A stretch of 64,000 nt of DNA from Natrinema longum (GTDB lineage: Archaea > Halobacteriota > Halobacteria > Halobacteriales > Natrialbaceae). Shown piece by piece: positions 51,648-60,763 of this stretch. Every line of letters starts with the position of its first letter. Positions within the stretch are counted from its first letter, which is position 1. Where the stretch lies: the NCBI RefSeq assembly GCF_017352095.1, contig NZ_CP071463.1, positions 2,604,001 through 2,668,000 of the forward strand. The letters are read 5' to 3'. The notes beneath the pieces are model-generated. The model did no database searches, had not been told where the DNA came from, and worked only from the letters and a program-made list of their open reading frames with translations. A program made the translations under genes and the position numbers.

Positions 51648-52754
51648 ATGGAACCGAGCGAGCTTCGCGAGACGATGCCTGCCCTCGAGTCGACCGTCTA
51701 CTGCAACTGGGGGGCCGGCGGTCCAAGTCCGCGCCGCGTCGTCGACGCGGCCGAATCGGCGCTCGAGTACCACGAGTACGAGGCCCCCGCGGCGGAAGGG
51801 GTGTATCCCGCCGCGTTCGACGCGTACGACGATGCGCGGGCTGCCGTGGCCGACCTGCTCGGGGCTGCACCGAGCGAGATCGCGCTCACTCAGAGCACGA
51901 CCGACGGGATCAACCGAGTCGCGGGCGCGTTCGACTGGGCAGACGGCGACGTCGTCGTCCGAACGGATCTCGAACACTCCGCGGGGACTTTACCCTGGCA
52001 GCGCCTCGAGCGGGAGTTCGGAGTCGACGTTCGGGTCCTCGAGACGGAGTCGGGGCGGGTCGATCTCGAGGCGGTGAAAGCGGCGGCCGACGACGCGAGG
52101 CTGTTCTGTGTGAGTTCGCTCACCTGGACCCACGGTACTCGGTTACCGATCGCCGATATCGTCGATGTCGCTCACGACGCGGGGGCGCAGGTACTCGTCG
52201 ACGCCGTCCAGTCCCCCGGCCAGGTACCCGTCGACGTCGGCGAGTGGGGTGCCGACTTCGTCGCCGGGGCGGGCCACAAGTGGCTGCTCGCCCCGTTCGG
52301 TGCCGGATTTCTCTACGTTCGCGACGGGCTCGAAGCCGACCTCGTCCCGGCCGCGATCGGCTACCGAAGCGTCGCGGACGCAAACGCCAGTGATTATCAG
52401 TACGCCGCCGGGGCGCGGCGGTTCGAGGTCGGGACCACGAGTCCGGCACCCCACGCCGGACTGTCGGAAGCGATCGGGGTCCTCGAGGCGGTCGGGATCG
52501 AGACGATTCAACGACGCATCGAGACGCTCACCGATCGGCTCAAGGACGGCGTTCCGGACGAGCGACTGCTGAGTCCACGGGGATACGAGTCCGGGCTGGT
52601 GACGATCGCCGACGACGAGCCGGCGGCGACCGTCGAACGGCTCGCCGACCGGGGAATCGTCGTTCGGTCGTTGCCGTTTCCGGACGCCATCCGCGCGTCG
52701 ATCCACGCGTTCAACAGCAGCGAAGACGTGGACGCGCTGCTCGAGGCGCTGTAG
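51648..52754 (+). CDS. Class V aminotransferase (cysteine desulfurase-like)
   Basis: A 368-residue PLP enzyme with the family's start 'STVYCNWGAGGPSPRRVVDAAESAL', the cofactor ring-stacking region 'TQSTTDGINRVAGAFDW', 'VLVDAVQSPGQVPVDVGEWGADFVAGAGHKWLLAPFGAGFLYV' containing the PLP Lys, and 'RFEVGTTSPAP'. It is of the CsdA/isopenicillin-epimerase-like type and need not be a desulfurase: no conserved Cys on a mobile loop is evident. It is divergent from nirK. ATG at 51648 is chosen since upstream in-frame sequence is low-quality. Confidence 0.85.
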   Translation: MEPSELRETMPALESTVYCNWGAGGPSPRRVVDAAESALEYHEYEAPAAEGVYPAAFDAYDDARAAVADLLGAAPSEIALTQSTTDGINRVAGAFDWADGDVVVRTDLEHSAGTLPWQRLEREFGVDVRVLETESGRVDLEAVKAAADDARLFCVSSLTWTHGTRLPIADIVDVAHDAGAQVLVDAVQSPGQVPVDVGEWGADFVAGAGHKWLLAPFGAGFLYVRDGLEADLVPAAIGYRSVADANASDYQYAAGARRFEVGTTSPAPHAGLSEAIGVLEAVGIETIQRRIETLTDRLKDGVPDERLLSPRGYESGLVTIADDEPAATVERLADRGIVVRSLPFPDAIRASIHAFNSSEDVDALLEAL

Positions 52755-52789
52755 CCGCCCCCGAGCGCGAGATCGACGGTGCAGCCGTC

Positions 52790-53719
52790 TCAGTCCGCAG
52801 CCTGGCGTTCCTCGAGGGCGGCGCGAACGTCGCCGTAGCGCTCGAACCGATCGGCCCCGATGTAGTCGACGGTGTCTTGCAGGTACTGAGTGAGCTGCTT
52901 GCCGATTTTCCGCTGGTCGTAGCCGTCGAAGGGCTGCTCGTCGTAGACGGGATCCGCGAGCAGTCGGTTCTCGACGTACTCCTCGATGCGGGGCTCGTAG
53001 ACGTCCGTGACGATGGCCGGTTCGGCCTCGGCCAGTTTGGCCAGGATCCAGCGCCCGTTCTCGATGTGGCGGGTCTCGTCCTGCCGGACCTTGCCGATGG
53101 CTTCCTGGAACGACTCGAGGACGATGTCTCGCCCCATCTCCTCGGCTTTCAGTTCGATCATCTGATCGAAGCTGAGGTAGCCCCCGCGGGCGAGTTGCGC
53201 CTCGACGATCCCCATGTAGTTCAGGTAGGCCTCGCCGAGGGTGGAGACGAGTTCGGTCCGGTCGCCGCCGTCGATCGCCGCGAGGAGGTCGTCCGCGGTG
53301 TCGTAGAGGTCGTCCGTGCTGTACCCCTGCTCCTGATAGCCGCCCTCGCGGTAGGGGGACGTCTCCTGAGTGCCGAAGACTTCCTCGAAATAGCGGCTGA
53401 AGAGGTCGGTGTGCTTGGCTTCTTCGTACACCTGCTGGGCGAGGTAGATCTCCTCTTGAACGGTGTCGAACGGCATCTCCTCGTTCGGCAGGGCGTCTAA
53501 GGCCATCATGTACGGCGCGAGCGTCCGCGTGACGTCCTCTTCGCCGTCGTAGAACCCAGCACACGTCGCGAGGAACCGCTGTTGCTCGGCCTCGGAGAAC
53601 TGGTGCCAGTCCTCGCGGTCCGTTTCGAAGTCGTACTCGTCGGGGTCCCACGTTCCCTCTCGCTTGCCCTTTCGGTAGAGTTCGTAGGACTTCTCGCGCT
53701 CGCTGTAGTCGATCGCCAT
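52790..53719 (-). CDS. Second R2-like ligand-binding oxidase (R2lox-like) paralogue
   Basis: A 309-residue di-metal carboxylate protein. Ligands are Glu60, Glu100, His103, Glu173, Glu215 and His218. It carries the R2lox cross-link pair: Val63 three residues after Glu60 ('GEEDV') and Tyr168 five residues before Glu173 ('YMGIVEAQ'). The radical-Tyr position of class Ia R2 (His+4) is Phe107. Unlike the copy at 3.6-4.6 kb it has no ferredoxin neighbour; it is shorter and convergent with the aminotransferase gene. ATG at 53719 was chosen over GTG at 53746. Its function is unknown. Confidence 0.78.
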   Translation of the reverse strand: MAIDYSEREKSYELYRKGKREGTWDPDEYDFETDREDWHQFSEAEQQRFLATCAGFYDGEEDVTRTLAPYMMALDALPNEEMPFDTVQEEIYLAQQVYEEAKHTDLFSRYFEEVFGTQETSPYREGGYQEQGYSTDDLYDTADDLLAAIDGGDRTELVSTLGEAYLNYMGIVEAQLARGGYLSFDQMIELKAEEMGRDIVLESFQEAIGKVRQDETRHIENGRWILAKLAEAEPAIVTDVYEPRIEEYVENRLLADPVYDEQPFDGYDQRKIGKQLTQYLQDTVDYIGADRFERYGDVRAALEERQAAD

Positions 53720-53836
53720 ATGTTGCCCGCACAACACGATCGACAATGAATATTTGGGAGAGAGTCACTATCGGGGTGAATTCGAGCGACGACCGATCCG
53801 CCGATCACGTCCGTCGGCGTCCGGTCCGCTCTCCGG

Positions 53837-54340
53837 CTATTCCGGTCCGGAGTCGGCCGACTCGGCCGCGATCTCGACCATCGTCTGTCGCTCGTCGAAG
53901 TACGCCGGTGCGTCGGCGTCGGCCTCGAACTCGACGATGCGGGTCAGCGCTTCCTGGTCGTCCTCTACCTCCGAAACCAGCTCCGCGGCGAGCTCCGTGT
54001 ATTCCGAGGCCAGGTCCTGAAAGGCCTGCATCCGTGCCTGTTTGGCTTCCACGAGGAGTTGCTTCTCCTCGAGTTCTTCCTGGAGTTCCTCGATCGCCGC
54101 CACGTCGACCTCCGCGGCGTCCGGGACGTCCGCGGTCGACGGCGTTTCGGTCGCCGGGACTTCCTCGGGCAACGTCTCGAGGCGCGATCGGATGTCGGCC
54201 ATCTCCTGGTCGATCTCGTCGAGGAGTTCGTCGGCCTCCTCGCCCATCGTCTCGACGTGTCCCGAGAGCAGGCCGGCCTGGGTGCGACAGTACTCGACGA
54301 ATTCCTCGACCGCGAGTGTCTCCGCGGCGTCCTCGCTCAT
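53837..54340 (-). CDS. Acidic coiled-coil protein of unknown function
   Basis: A 167-residue cytoplasmic protein, almost entirely predicted helix, with about 100 residues of Glu/Leu-rich heptad pattern ('AIEELQEELEEKQLLVEAKQARMQAFQDLASEYTELAAEL'). There is no domain signature, signal or membrane segment. It could be a structural or scaffold protein. It lies upstream of the second R2lox gene on the same strand, with a 117-base gap, so co-transcription is possible but not shown. Confidence 0.65.
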   Translation of the reverse strand: MSEDAAETLAVEEFVEYCRTQAGLLSGHVETMGEEADELLDEIDQEMADIRSRLETLPEEVPATETPSTADVPDAAEVDVAAIEELQEELEEKQLLVEAKQARMQAFQDLASEYTELAAELVSEVEDDQEALTRIVEFEADADAPAYFDERQTMVEIAAESADSGPE

Positions 54341-54756
54341 AGGCGTCCTTGGGACTGCCAGCCGAAGTCACTTTGGTCCGGTTGCCGCTCGAGACCCACG
54401 CAGTCAGCAGCTGCTTTCCGTATTCGGAATCGGCCGTCAGCCGGTAAAGGGCGTTCAGAGACGGCGTATTCGATCAGCTATCGGTACAGCGGTGTTCGAT
54501 CTCGAGCGAGTCGATTTCCTCGCCGTGTTGCGTTTCTCCGAGTAACGTGAGGCGACCGTGATGGGGTGGCCAGCCGATCGCGAGTCTCGGTCGCGGAGAC
54601 TTGGTCTCTCGGGAGACTTCCAGGGGACGGACTCCCACAGAGGGTCGTACATACGGGGCTGTACGACTCATCCTCTCCGATTGATGCGTATGGCCACATC
54701 GGTGGATTGAGGACACCGGGAGACCGTCGGAGACAGTACTACCGACAGACACACGC
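54341..54756. other. Gene-poor stretch with a possible degraded small gene
   Basis: No intact gene is supported. On the minus strand, from 54652 'MYDPLWESVPWKSPERPSL' reads as coding, and after a frame change 'RLAIGWPPHHGRLTLLGE' then 'TQHGEEIDSLEIEHRCTDS' reads as coding to a stop at 54474. This looks like one small acidic protein broken by a frameshift near 54585-54605, but it could be chance. Confidence 0.35.
54474..54652 (-). pseudogene. Possible frameshifted small haloarchaeal gene
   Basis: Two adjacent frames each give plausible haloarchaeal protein sequence (acidic, with codons ending mostly in G or C): an N-terminal part starting 'MYDPLWESVPWKS' and a C-terminal part containing 'IGWPPHHGRLTLLGE' and ending 'LEIEHRCTDS'. 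Joined they would give about 58 residues. No family is recognised and it might be spurious. Confidence 0.25.
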
Positions 54757-55416
54757 ATGGAATACGAGGCCATACTCTTCGACAACGACGGCGTACTGCT
54801 CGAGCGAACGTCGAGCGATCGGTCCGTTTTCGAGGCTGCCATACGCGACGCGTTCGGTGAACACGGGGTGACAGCGCCCGATCCGGAGCACGTCGCCGAC
54901 CTCGTCTACGGTGTCACGGTCTCTCGCTTGACCACCATCTGTGAAACGTACGGGCTCGACACCGACTCGTTCTGGCTCTCCCGCGATCGAGCGTGTTCGC
55001 AGGTCCAACGCGATGCGATCGCGGCAGGGGAAAAAGGACTGTATCCCGACGTGAGCGCTCTGGACGAACTCGAGCGGCCGACGGGTGTCGTCAGTACCAA
55101 TCAGCACCCGACGCTCACGTTCGCGTACGATCGTCTGGATACTCCCTCGTTCGACGTCGTTCAGGGACGGCCCATGACCGTCGAGAGCCTTCGACGCAAG
55201 AAACCGAACCCCTACTACCTCGAGAAAACGCTACACGACATCGGTACCGAGGCCGCTCTCTACGTCGGAGACTCCGAACACGACGTGATCGCTGCACGGA
55301 ACGCGGGGATCGACGCCGCGTTTTTGCGACGAGACCACAACGACGACGTGTCCCTGTCCGTCACGCCGGACCACGAACTCTCCAGTCTGTACGGCCTGTC
55401 TGCGATACTGGAGTGA
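54757..55416 (+). CDS. HAD-superfamily hydrolase
   Basis: A 219-residue phosphohydrolase. Motif I is 'ILFDNDGVLL' (nucleophile Asp9, Asp11), followed by a helical cap with 'YPDVSALDELERPTGVVSTNQHP' (motif II Ser/Thr), Lys in 'RRKKPNPYYL' as motif III, and 'YVGDSEHDVIAARNAG' as motif IV. It looks like the phosphoglycolate phosphatase or beta-phosphoglucomutase branch. The substrate is unknown. Confidence 0.9.
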   Translation: MEYEAILFDNDGVLLERTSSDRSVFEAAIRDAFGEHGVTAPDPEHVADLVYGVTVSRLTTICETYGLDTDSFWLSRDRACSQVQRDAIAAGEKGLYPDVSALDELERPTGVVSTNQHPTLTFAYDRLDTPSFDVVQGRPMTVESLRRKKPNPYYLEKTLHDIGTEAALYVGDSEHDVIAARNAGIDAAFLRRDHNDDVSLSVTPDHELSSLYGLSAILE

Positions 55417-55471
55417 ACGGGTTGCTCGCTCGGCACGGACTCGAAAAGACGGGCTCGACAGCACTGGACCG

Positions 55472-55705
55472 TTACTTCTTGTGCGTGAAGATGACCGCCT
55501 GACCGTCCGCCGATCCCACGCACAGATCCAGTTGTCTCGAGAGGTTGAGACTCGTCGGGTTCTCCTTGCACACGATGAGGTCGTCGAACCGCGCGTCACA
55601 GGCCGGACAGGACACTGCCACCGTGTTCTGGTAGCTCTTAATCGCCTGATTTTCCTCACGGAGCGTCAACGATGCCACGAGTTCCTCGAGGTCGATGTCG
55701 TCCAT
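55472..55705 (-). CDS. Small conserved haloarchaeal protein with CxxC pair
   Basis: A 77-residue acidic protein. The N terminus 'MDDIDLEELVASLTLREENQAIKSYQNTVAVSCPACDARFDDLIVCKENPTSLNLSRQLDLCVG' has the CPAC knuckle and two further Cys, suggesting one small zinc site. Similar proteins appear in haloarchaea, sometimes under DUF7385 or as 'flagella cluster' proteins; this is recollection. ATG at 55705 was chosen. It is convergent with the HAD gene. Confidence 0.65.
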   Translation of the reverse strand: MDDIDLEELVASLTLREENQAIKSYQNTVAVSCPACDARFDDLIVCKENPTSLNLSRQLDLCVGSADGQAVIFTHKK

Positions 55706-55873
55706 ACGCACCCTTCTGATCGAGCACGCATAAAAACAGGTGACGGTAGCGACCCCCTCGACGGGACGGCTCGTCCACCGCTGGTCGGACCGATCCCCCA
55801 CCGGTTGCTAGTTGTTGCCATGTCATCGGCCTTTCAGACTCGTTAAGGTCTTCCGGCCACTGACTCAGACACA

Positions 55874-55930
55874 ATGAATCTGGAACCGTATCGACAGGAG
55901 AGACAGTCCCGATCCCGGATCGAACGATGA
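55874..55930 (+). CDS. Possible 18-residue leader peptide before uvrA
   Basis: An ATG at 55874 opens a short frame, [18 protein letters not shown], whose TGA overlaps the uvrA ATG (ATGA). If transcription starts near 55870 this ATG would be the leaderless start and uvrA translation would depend on re-initiation. The peptide is basic, unlike typical haloarchaeal proteins. It may be chance. Confidence 0.3.
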   Translation: MNLEPYRQERQSRSRIER

Positions 55931-58890
55931 GCAAGGACTACATCGAAGTACGGGGCGCGGAGGAGCACAACCTCAAGGACCTCGACGTCACGATCCCCCG
56001 CGAGGCGTTTACGGTCGTTACCGGCCTCTCGGGCTCGGGGAAGTCCTCGCTGGCGTTCGAGACGGTCTACGCGGAAGGGCAACGCCGCTACATCGAGAGC
56101 CTCTCGGCGTACGCCCGGAACTTCCTGGGGCAGATGGACAAGCCCCAGGTCGAAACCGTCGAAGGGCTCTCGCCGGCGATCTCGATCGACCAGAAGAACG
56201 CCGCGAACAACCCCCGATCGACCGTCGGGACGGTCACGGAGCTCCACGACTACCTGCGCTTGCTCTACGCCCGCGTCGGCACGCCCCACTGTCCCGACTG
56301 TGGCCGCGAGGTCGGCGAGCAGAGTGCGCAAAACATGGTCGAGCGCATTCTCGAGCTCCCGGAGGGAACCAAAGCCAAACTCGCCGCCCCGGTGGTCCGC
56401 GACCAGAAGGGTGCCTTCGAGGACCTCTTCGAGGAACTCGTCTCCGAGGGGTACGCCCGCGTCGAGATCGACGGCGAGGAACACGACCTCACGCTCGACG
56501 AGCCGGACTTAGACGAGAACTTCGACCACACCGTCGACGTGATCGTCGACCGCGTGAAGGTCAGCGCCGAGGACCGCCCGCGTATCATCGACAGCGTCGA
56601 GACGGCGCTGGACGAGGCCGAGGGCGTCCTGAAGGTCATCCTCCCGGACGCCTCGGAAGCAGTCGCCGCGGACCTCGGCGAGGAAGCCCGCCGAACCGGC
56701 GCGCTCGGCGAGGAGACCGAAGAGAACGACCGCTTCGTCGTCGAGTTCTCGAAGGACCTCGCCTGCACGCACTGCGGGATCGACATCCCGGAGATCGAGA
56801 CCCGATCCTTCTCGTTCAACTCCCCTCACGGGGCCTGTCCCGAGTGTGAGGGACTGGGCGAGACCAAGGAAGTCGACGAAGACCTCGTCCTGCAAGACGA
56901 GTCCAAGCCGCTCAAACACGTCTTCGAACCCTGGAGTTACAACCGCTCGTACTACCAGACCCGGCTGGACGCCGTCGCGGAGCACTTCGGCGTCTCACTC
57001 GAGACGCCGTTCGAAGACCTCGAAGACGATGTCCAGCAGGCGTTCCTCTACGGAACGGACGGCGAAGTGGTGTTCAAACGGAGCACGAAAAACGGCACTC
57101 GCCGGAAACAGAAGCGCTTCGAGGGAGTCATTCCGAACCTCGAGCGCCGCTACATCGAGACCGACTCCGACTCGACCCGCGAGCACATCGAGGACTACAT
57201 GTCCGTCACGGAGTGTCCGGCCTGTGACGGCACTCGCCTGAAGCCGGCCTCGAGAGCGGTGCTCGTCGACGACACGTCGATCACCGAGATCAACGCGATG
57301 AGCATCGGCGACGCCCGCGATCACTTCGAGGCGATGGAAGCCGACCTCACCGAACGCGAGAAGGTCATCGCCGAGGAGATCCTCAAGGAGATCCGCGCCC
57401 GCCTGGGCTTCATGTGCGAGGTCGGTCTCGACTACATCACGCTCGACCGGGAGGCCGCCACGCTGTCGGGCGGCGAGAGCCAGCGGATCCGACTCGCCAC
57501 GCAGATCGGCTCCGGCCTCGTCGGCGTCCTCTACGTGCTCGACGAGCCCTCGATCGGGCTCCACCAGCGGGACAACGACCGGCTGCTGGACACGCTCGAG
57601 GAACTCCGCGATCTGGGCAACACCTTGCTCGTCGTCGAACACGACGAGGAGACGATGCGGCGGGCGGACAACGTCATCGACATGGGACCCGGCCCCGGCA
57701 AGCGCGGCGGCGAGGTCGTCGCCAACGGTCCCGTCGAGGAGGTCAAAGCGGCCGAGGGATCCGTGACCGGCGAGTACCTCTCCGGCCGCCGGCAGATTCC
57801 GGTGCCCGACGAGCGCCGCGAGCCGGAAGGGACGCTGACGATCCGCGGAGCGCGCCAGCACAACCTCAAGGACCTCGACGTGGAGATCCCGATTAGCTGC
57901 TTTACCGCGATTACCGGGGTCTCGGGCTCCGGGAAGTCCACCCTCATGCACGAGGTCTTCTACAAGGGGCTGGCCCGCCAGATGAACGACAACACGTCGG
58001 TGATTCCGGGCGACCACGACGCCCTCGAGGGACTCGACCAGATCGAAACGGTCCGACTGATCGACCAGTCGCCGATCGGCCGCACGCCCCGATCGAATCC
58101 CGCAACGTACACCAGCGTTTTCGACTACATTCGGGAGCTGTTCGCCTCGACGAAGCTCGCGAAACAACGGGGCTACGAGAAGGGGCGGTTCTCCTTCAAC
58201 GTCAAGGGCGGCCGCTGCGAGGAGTGTGGCGGCCAGGGAACGGTCAAGATCGAGATGAACTTCCTGAGCGACGTCTACGTCCCCTGTGAAGAGTGCGACG
58301 GCGCGCGCTACAACGACGCCACCCTCGACGTCACCTACAAGGGCAAGACCATCGCCGACGTCCTCGAGATGTCCGTCGAGGAGGCCTACGACTTCTTCGA
58401 GTCCTCGAGCCAGATTCGCCGCCGACTCAAACTGCTGAAAGACGTCGGTCTCGATTACATGAAACTCGGCCAGCCCTCGACGACGCTCTCGGGCGGGGAG
58501 GCCCAGCGGATCAAACTCGCCGAGGAGTTGGGGAAGAAAGACTCCGGCGAGACGCTCTACCTGCTCGACGAGCCCACCACCGGCCTCCACAGCGAGGACG
58601 AACGCAAACTCGTCGACGTCCTCCACCGGCTGACCGACAACGGCAACACAGTCGTCGTCATCGAACACGAACTCGACCTCGTGAAAAACGCCGATCACAT
58701 CATCGACCTCGGCCCCGAGGGCGGCGAGAACGGCGGCGAAGTCGTCGCGACCGGGACGCCCGAAGCCGTCGCCCGCCTCGAGGACTCCCACACCGGACGC
58801 TACCTGCGGGACCTGCTCCCGAAGATCGACCTCGAGGGACCACGTGGCGAGCGTGTCGAACCCGTGAGTGCGCCGATGGACGACGACTGA
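55927..58890 (+). CDS. uvrA: Excinuclease ABC subunit A
   Basis: A 987-residue UvrA, the damage-recognition ATPase of nucleotide excision repair. Two ABC modules are visible: Walker A '[13 protein letters not shown]' and '[13 protein letters not shown]', signatures '[19 protein letters not shown]' and '[18 protein letters not shown]', and Walker B '[11 protein letters not shown]' and '[11 protein letters not shown]'. Zinc modules are 'CPDC', 'CTHC' with 'CPEC', and 'CEEC ... CEEC'. It ends with an acidic tail. It is not next to uvrB or uvrC here. A tiny frame directly upstream overlaps its start. Confidence 0.97.
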   Translation: MSKDYIEVRGAEEHNLKDLDVTIPREAFTVVTGLSGSGKSSLAFETVYAEGQRRYIESLSAYARNFLGQMDKPQVETVEGLSPAISIDQKNAANNPRSTVGTVTELHDYLRLLYARVGTPHCPDCGREVGEQSAQNMVERILELPEGTKAKLAAPVVRDQKGAFEDLFEELVSEGYARVEIDGEEHDLTLDEPDLDENFDHTVDVIVDRVKVSAEDRPRIIDSVETALDEAEGVLKVILPDASEAVAADLGEEARRTGALGEETEENDRFVVEFSKDLACTHCGIDIPEIETRSFSFNSPHGACPECEGLGETKEVDEDLVLQDESKPLKHVFEPWSYNRSYYQTRLDAVAEHFGVSLETPFEDLEDDVQQAFLYGTDGEVVFKRSTKNGTRRKQKRFEGVIPNLERRYIETDSDSTREHIEDYMSVTECPACDGTRLKPASRAVLVDDTSITEINAMSIGDARDHFEAMEADLTEREKVIAEEILKEIRARLGFMCEVGLDYITLDREAATLSGGESQRIRLATQIGSGLVGVLYVLDEPSIGLHQRDNDRLLDTLEELRDLGNTLLVVEHDEETMRRADNVIDMGPGPGKRGGEVVANGPVEEVKAAEGSVTGEYLSGRRQIPVPDERREPEGTLTIRGARQHNLKDLDVEIPISCFTAITGVSGSGKSTLMHEVFYKGLARQMNDNTSVIPGDHDALEGLDQIETVRLIDQSPIGRTPRSNPATYTSVFDYIRELFASTKLAKQRGYEKGRFSFNVKGGRCEECGGQGTVKIEMNFLSDVYVPCEECDGARYNDATLDVTYKGKTIADVLEMSVEEAYDFFESSSQIRRRLKLLKDVGLDYMKLGQPSTTLSGGEAQRIKLAEELGKKDSGETLYLLDEPTTGLHSEDERKLVDVLHRLTDNGNTVVVIEHELDLVKNADHIIDLGPEGGENGGEVVATGTPEAVARLEDSHTGRYLRDLLPKIDLEGPRGERVEPVSAPMDDD

Positions 58891-58939
58891 TCGCGACAGT
58901 CAGAAGGACTCATTGCGATTCGGGCCAACGAGGAGACAG

Positions 58940-59350
58940 ATGAGTCGACTGAAAGACATCGTTCGTCGCGGGTTCGCCGGTGGCGGGATCGCGACGCTAC
59001 TGCTAGCCGGGCTGTTCGTCCTCGGTGGCCCCGCTCCGTCGACGCTACTGGTGGCCGGCTGGCTCGCCATCGTCGGGCTCTCGCTGTTCCTCGCCGGTAT
59101 CCGCGAGCGAGTCCCCGTTGCCGGCCGGCTCGTCGGCTGGCCCCGCGTTGGCGCTGCCGGCATCGCCGCGTTCGCGATCGGCGCGGTCGGGTTCGGACTC
59201 TCGCAACTCTACACGCTCGAGGTCGCCAGCGGGACGTGGCTGCTCGCTGTCGCGATCACGGTCTTCGTCCCGGGGTATCTCGCGTGGTTCGCCCTCGAGT
59301 GCTGGGCCGGCGGCCGCCGACTAAACGACGAGATGTTCGCGGTCGAGTAA
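58940..59350 (+). CDS. Small four-helix membrane protein
   Basis: A 136-residue protein beginning 'MSRLKDIVRRGFAGGG', then four membrane helices ('ATLLLAGLFVLGG', 'LLVAGWLAIVGLSLFLAGI', 'AAGIAAFAIGAVGFGL', 'WLLAVAITVFVPGYLAWFALECWAGG'). No function can be recognised. It follows uvrA by 50 bases on the same strand, but a shared transcript is not established. Confidence 0.65.
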   Translation: MSRLKDIVRRGFAGGGIATLLLAGLFVLGGPAPSTLLVAGWLAIVGLSLFLAGIRERVPVAGRLVGWPRVGAAGIAAFAIGAVGFGLSQLYTLEVASGTWLLAVAITVFVPGYLAWFALECWAGGRRLNDEMFAVE

Positions 59351-59517
59351 CGCGGCTCCCCGACGCTGCCGTGGTGGGGTCGGATCGACCGTTCCACCGG
59401 CGCTGTTCGAGCCGATAGGAACGCCAACGACCGAGGGCTGTCGACGACGGGCCCTCGCCGGACCCGGCGAACCGGGCCGGGAGCACAGTCAAGGGGGAGA
59501 CTCGCCAAGGAGTACGT

Positions 59518-59889
59518 ATGGCAGACGATTCCACACGCTCCGAGGCGGAGTCGGCACGGACCGTCGAGGATCCGACGGACTCGTTCGATCTGACCCGTTC
59601 AGAGCGCGTTCAGATCGGTGTCACGCGGGGCGAGACCGACCTCGAGATCGGACCGCCGCGTGACTATCCCGACCGGGCCGACATCTCGGTTCGACCGCGG
59701 TCGGACGACGGCCACCGCGTGGTGGTCAGTATCGATGCGATGGCGGGCGACCACGGGACGGGCCACGCCGACGTGGAGTTGACGCCGGCCGAGGCTCGCG
59801 CGCTCCGGGATCGACTCGACGAAACGGTTCGCTGGATGACCGAAGACGACGAGTCCGATCCTTCGGACGAGGCTGCCGATCGAAACTGA
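59518..59889 (+). CDS. Conserved acidic haloarchaeal protein of unknown function
   Basis: A 123-residue soluble acidic protein. The middle ('VRPRSDDGHRVVVSIDAMAGDHGTGHADVELTPAEARALRDRLDETVRWM') is a small beta-alpha unit common to a haloarchaeal family I cannot name. The ends are polar and low complexity. It converges on the CBS gene with 23 bases between. The start at 59518 is preceded by 'AAGGAG', a good Shine-Dalgarno sequence. Confidence 0.65.
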   Translation: MADDSTRSEAESARTVEDPTDSFDLTRSERVQIGVTRGETDLEIGPPRDYPDRADISVRPRSDDGHRVVVSIDAMAGDHGTGHADVELTPAEARALRDRLDETVRWMTEDDESDPSDEAADRN

Positions 59890-59912
59890 TCCCGTCCGGC
59901 GGGTTCGACGGC

Positions 59913-60320
59913 TTACTCGTCGGGGCTGGGCGACTTGACGCGCGAAATGTAGCCGGCCAGATCGGACGTCGTGACCATTCCGATGGCACCTTCCTCGTCG
60001 TCGACGACGGGGATGTGATGGAAGCCCCGTTCGACCATCGCGTCCGCAACGTCGCGGATGCTGTCCTGGGCCGAGGCCGTGACGACGTCCGTACTCATGT
60101 ACTTCGAGACGGGCGTCTGATCCTTCGGTTTCTGCTCGGAAACGATCCGGACGAAGTCCGTCGTCGTCAGGATCCCCTCGAGTCGGTTGTCGTCGTCGAC
60201 GACGACGACCGATCCGATCCCGTTCTCGAGCATCAACTGGGCGGCGTCCTCGACCAGCGTATCGGGCGTTACCGTGTGCAGGGAGGTGGACATGACTCGA
60301 GCGGCGAAAATGTCTTCCAT
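59913..60320 (-). CDS. CBS-domain pair protein
   Basis: A 135-residue protein made of two CBS motifs: 'MSTSLHTVTPDTLVEDAAQLMLENGIGSVVVVDDDNRLEGILTTTDFVRIV' and 'MSTDVVTASAQDSIRDVADAMVERGFHHIPVVDDEEGAIGMVTTSDLAGYI'. Such tandem pairs bind adenine nucleotides or S-adenosyl compounds and act as sensors of energy status. The partner is unknown. ATG at 60320 is the natural start. Upstream is the repeat-rich gap. Confidence 0.9.
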   Translation of the reverse strand: MEDIFAARVMSTSLHTVTPDTLVEDAAQLMLENGIGSVVVVDDDNRLEGILTTTDFVRIVSEQKPKDQTPVSKYMSTDVVTASAQDSIRDVADAMVERGFHHIPVVDDEEGAIGMVTTSDLAGYISRVKSPSPDE

Positions 60321-60437
60321 ATCCCGTGGTAGTCCACACACCCTATAAGAACTGTCGAAGACTCTCGAGACGTCGTCGGACGAACCACCGAGTCGTCGAC
60401 CGCGGAGTCGCGAGCGGAGCCGTTGGTGGATCGCGTG

Positions 60438-60502
60438 ATACGGTCTGCTGTACCTGCGAACCGTCTTGTGGGGCACCGTCACTGACGGACAGCAGACCGT
60501 AT
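60438..60502 (-). repeat. Family F inverted-repeat element (short form)
   Basis: The termini ATACGGTCTGCTGT (60438-60451) and ACAGCAGACCGTAT (60489-60502) form a perfect 14-base inverted repeat. The reverse complement aligns with 5841-5921 at both ends and over GTCCGTCAGTGACGGTG, but the interior is about 16 bases shorter here. Confidence 0.75.
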
Positions 60503-60542
60503 GAGCCCGTAAAGAGCACGCGACGACGCGGCCAGTTGATAA

Positions 60543-60628
60543 CTATAGTAGCAACTGAAAGTCATTGCGCACCTGATCGCACGACAGCGTTGCGATCAGT
60601 ATGTAAATCGTTTCAGTTGCTACTATAG
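60543..60628 (+). repeat. Family A inverted-repeat element, best-preserved copy
   Basis: An 86-base element with perfect 18-base terminal inverted repeats: CTATAGTAGCAACTGAAA and TTTCAGTTGCTACTATAG. A second inner stem pairs CTGATCGCA with TGCGATCAG around CGACAGCGT. No ORF and no clear target duplication are seen. It is MITE-like in structure. Confidence 0.85.
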
Positions 60629-60763
60629 CCGGCCGTCGAGGTGCGGCCATGCGCGTGAGCCATGGCGGTGGTCGAGCGACTGGCGACCGTCCGGTCGGCC
60701 GGGAATCGTCCTGATACTATATTTTAAATAGGAACTGCCCCATACTCGGTGACGTACCGACTG

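Larger units (their letters stand above)
60321..60763. other. Intergenic region carrying two repeat elements and a promoter
   Basis: This gap separates the CBS gene from the AddB-like gene. It holds a family F copy (60438-60502), a family A copy (60543-60628) and a TATA element ATATTTTAAA at about 60718-60727 for the AddB-like gene. No ORF is supported. Confidence 0.6.

Noticed and set aside
56995-58791. A 598-codon minus-strand frame opposite uvrA
   Set aside because: UvrA motifs on the plus strand explain the region fully.
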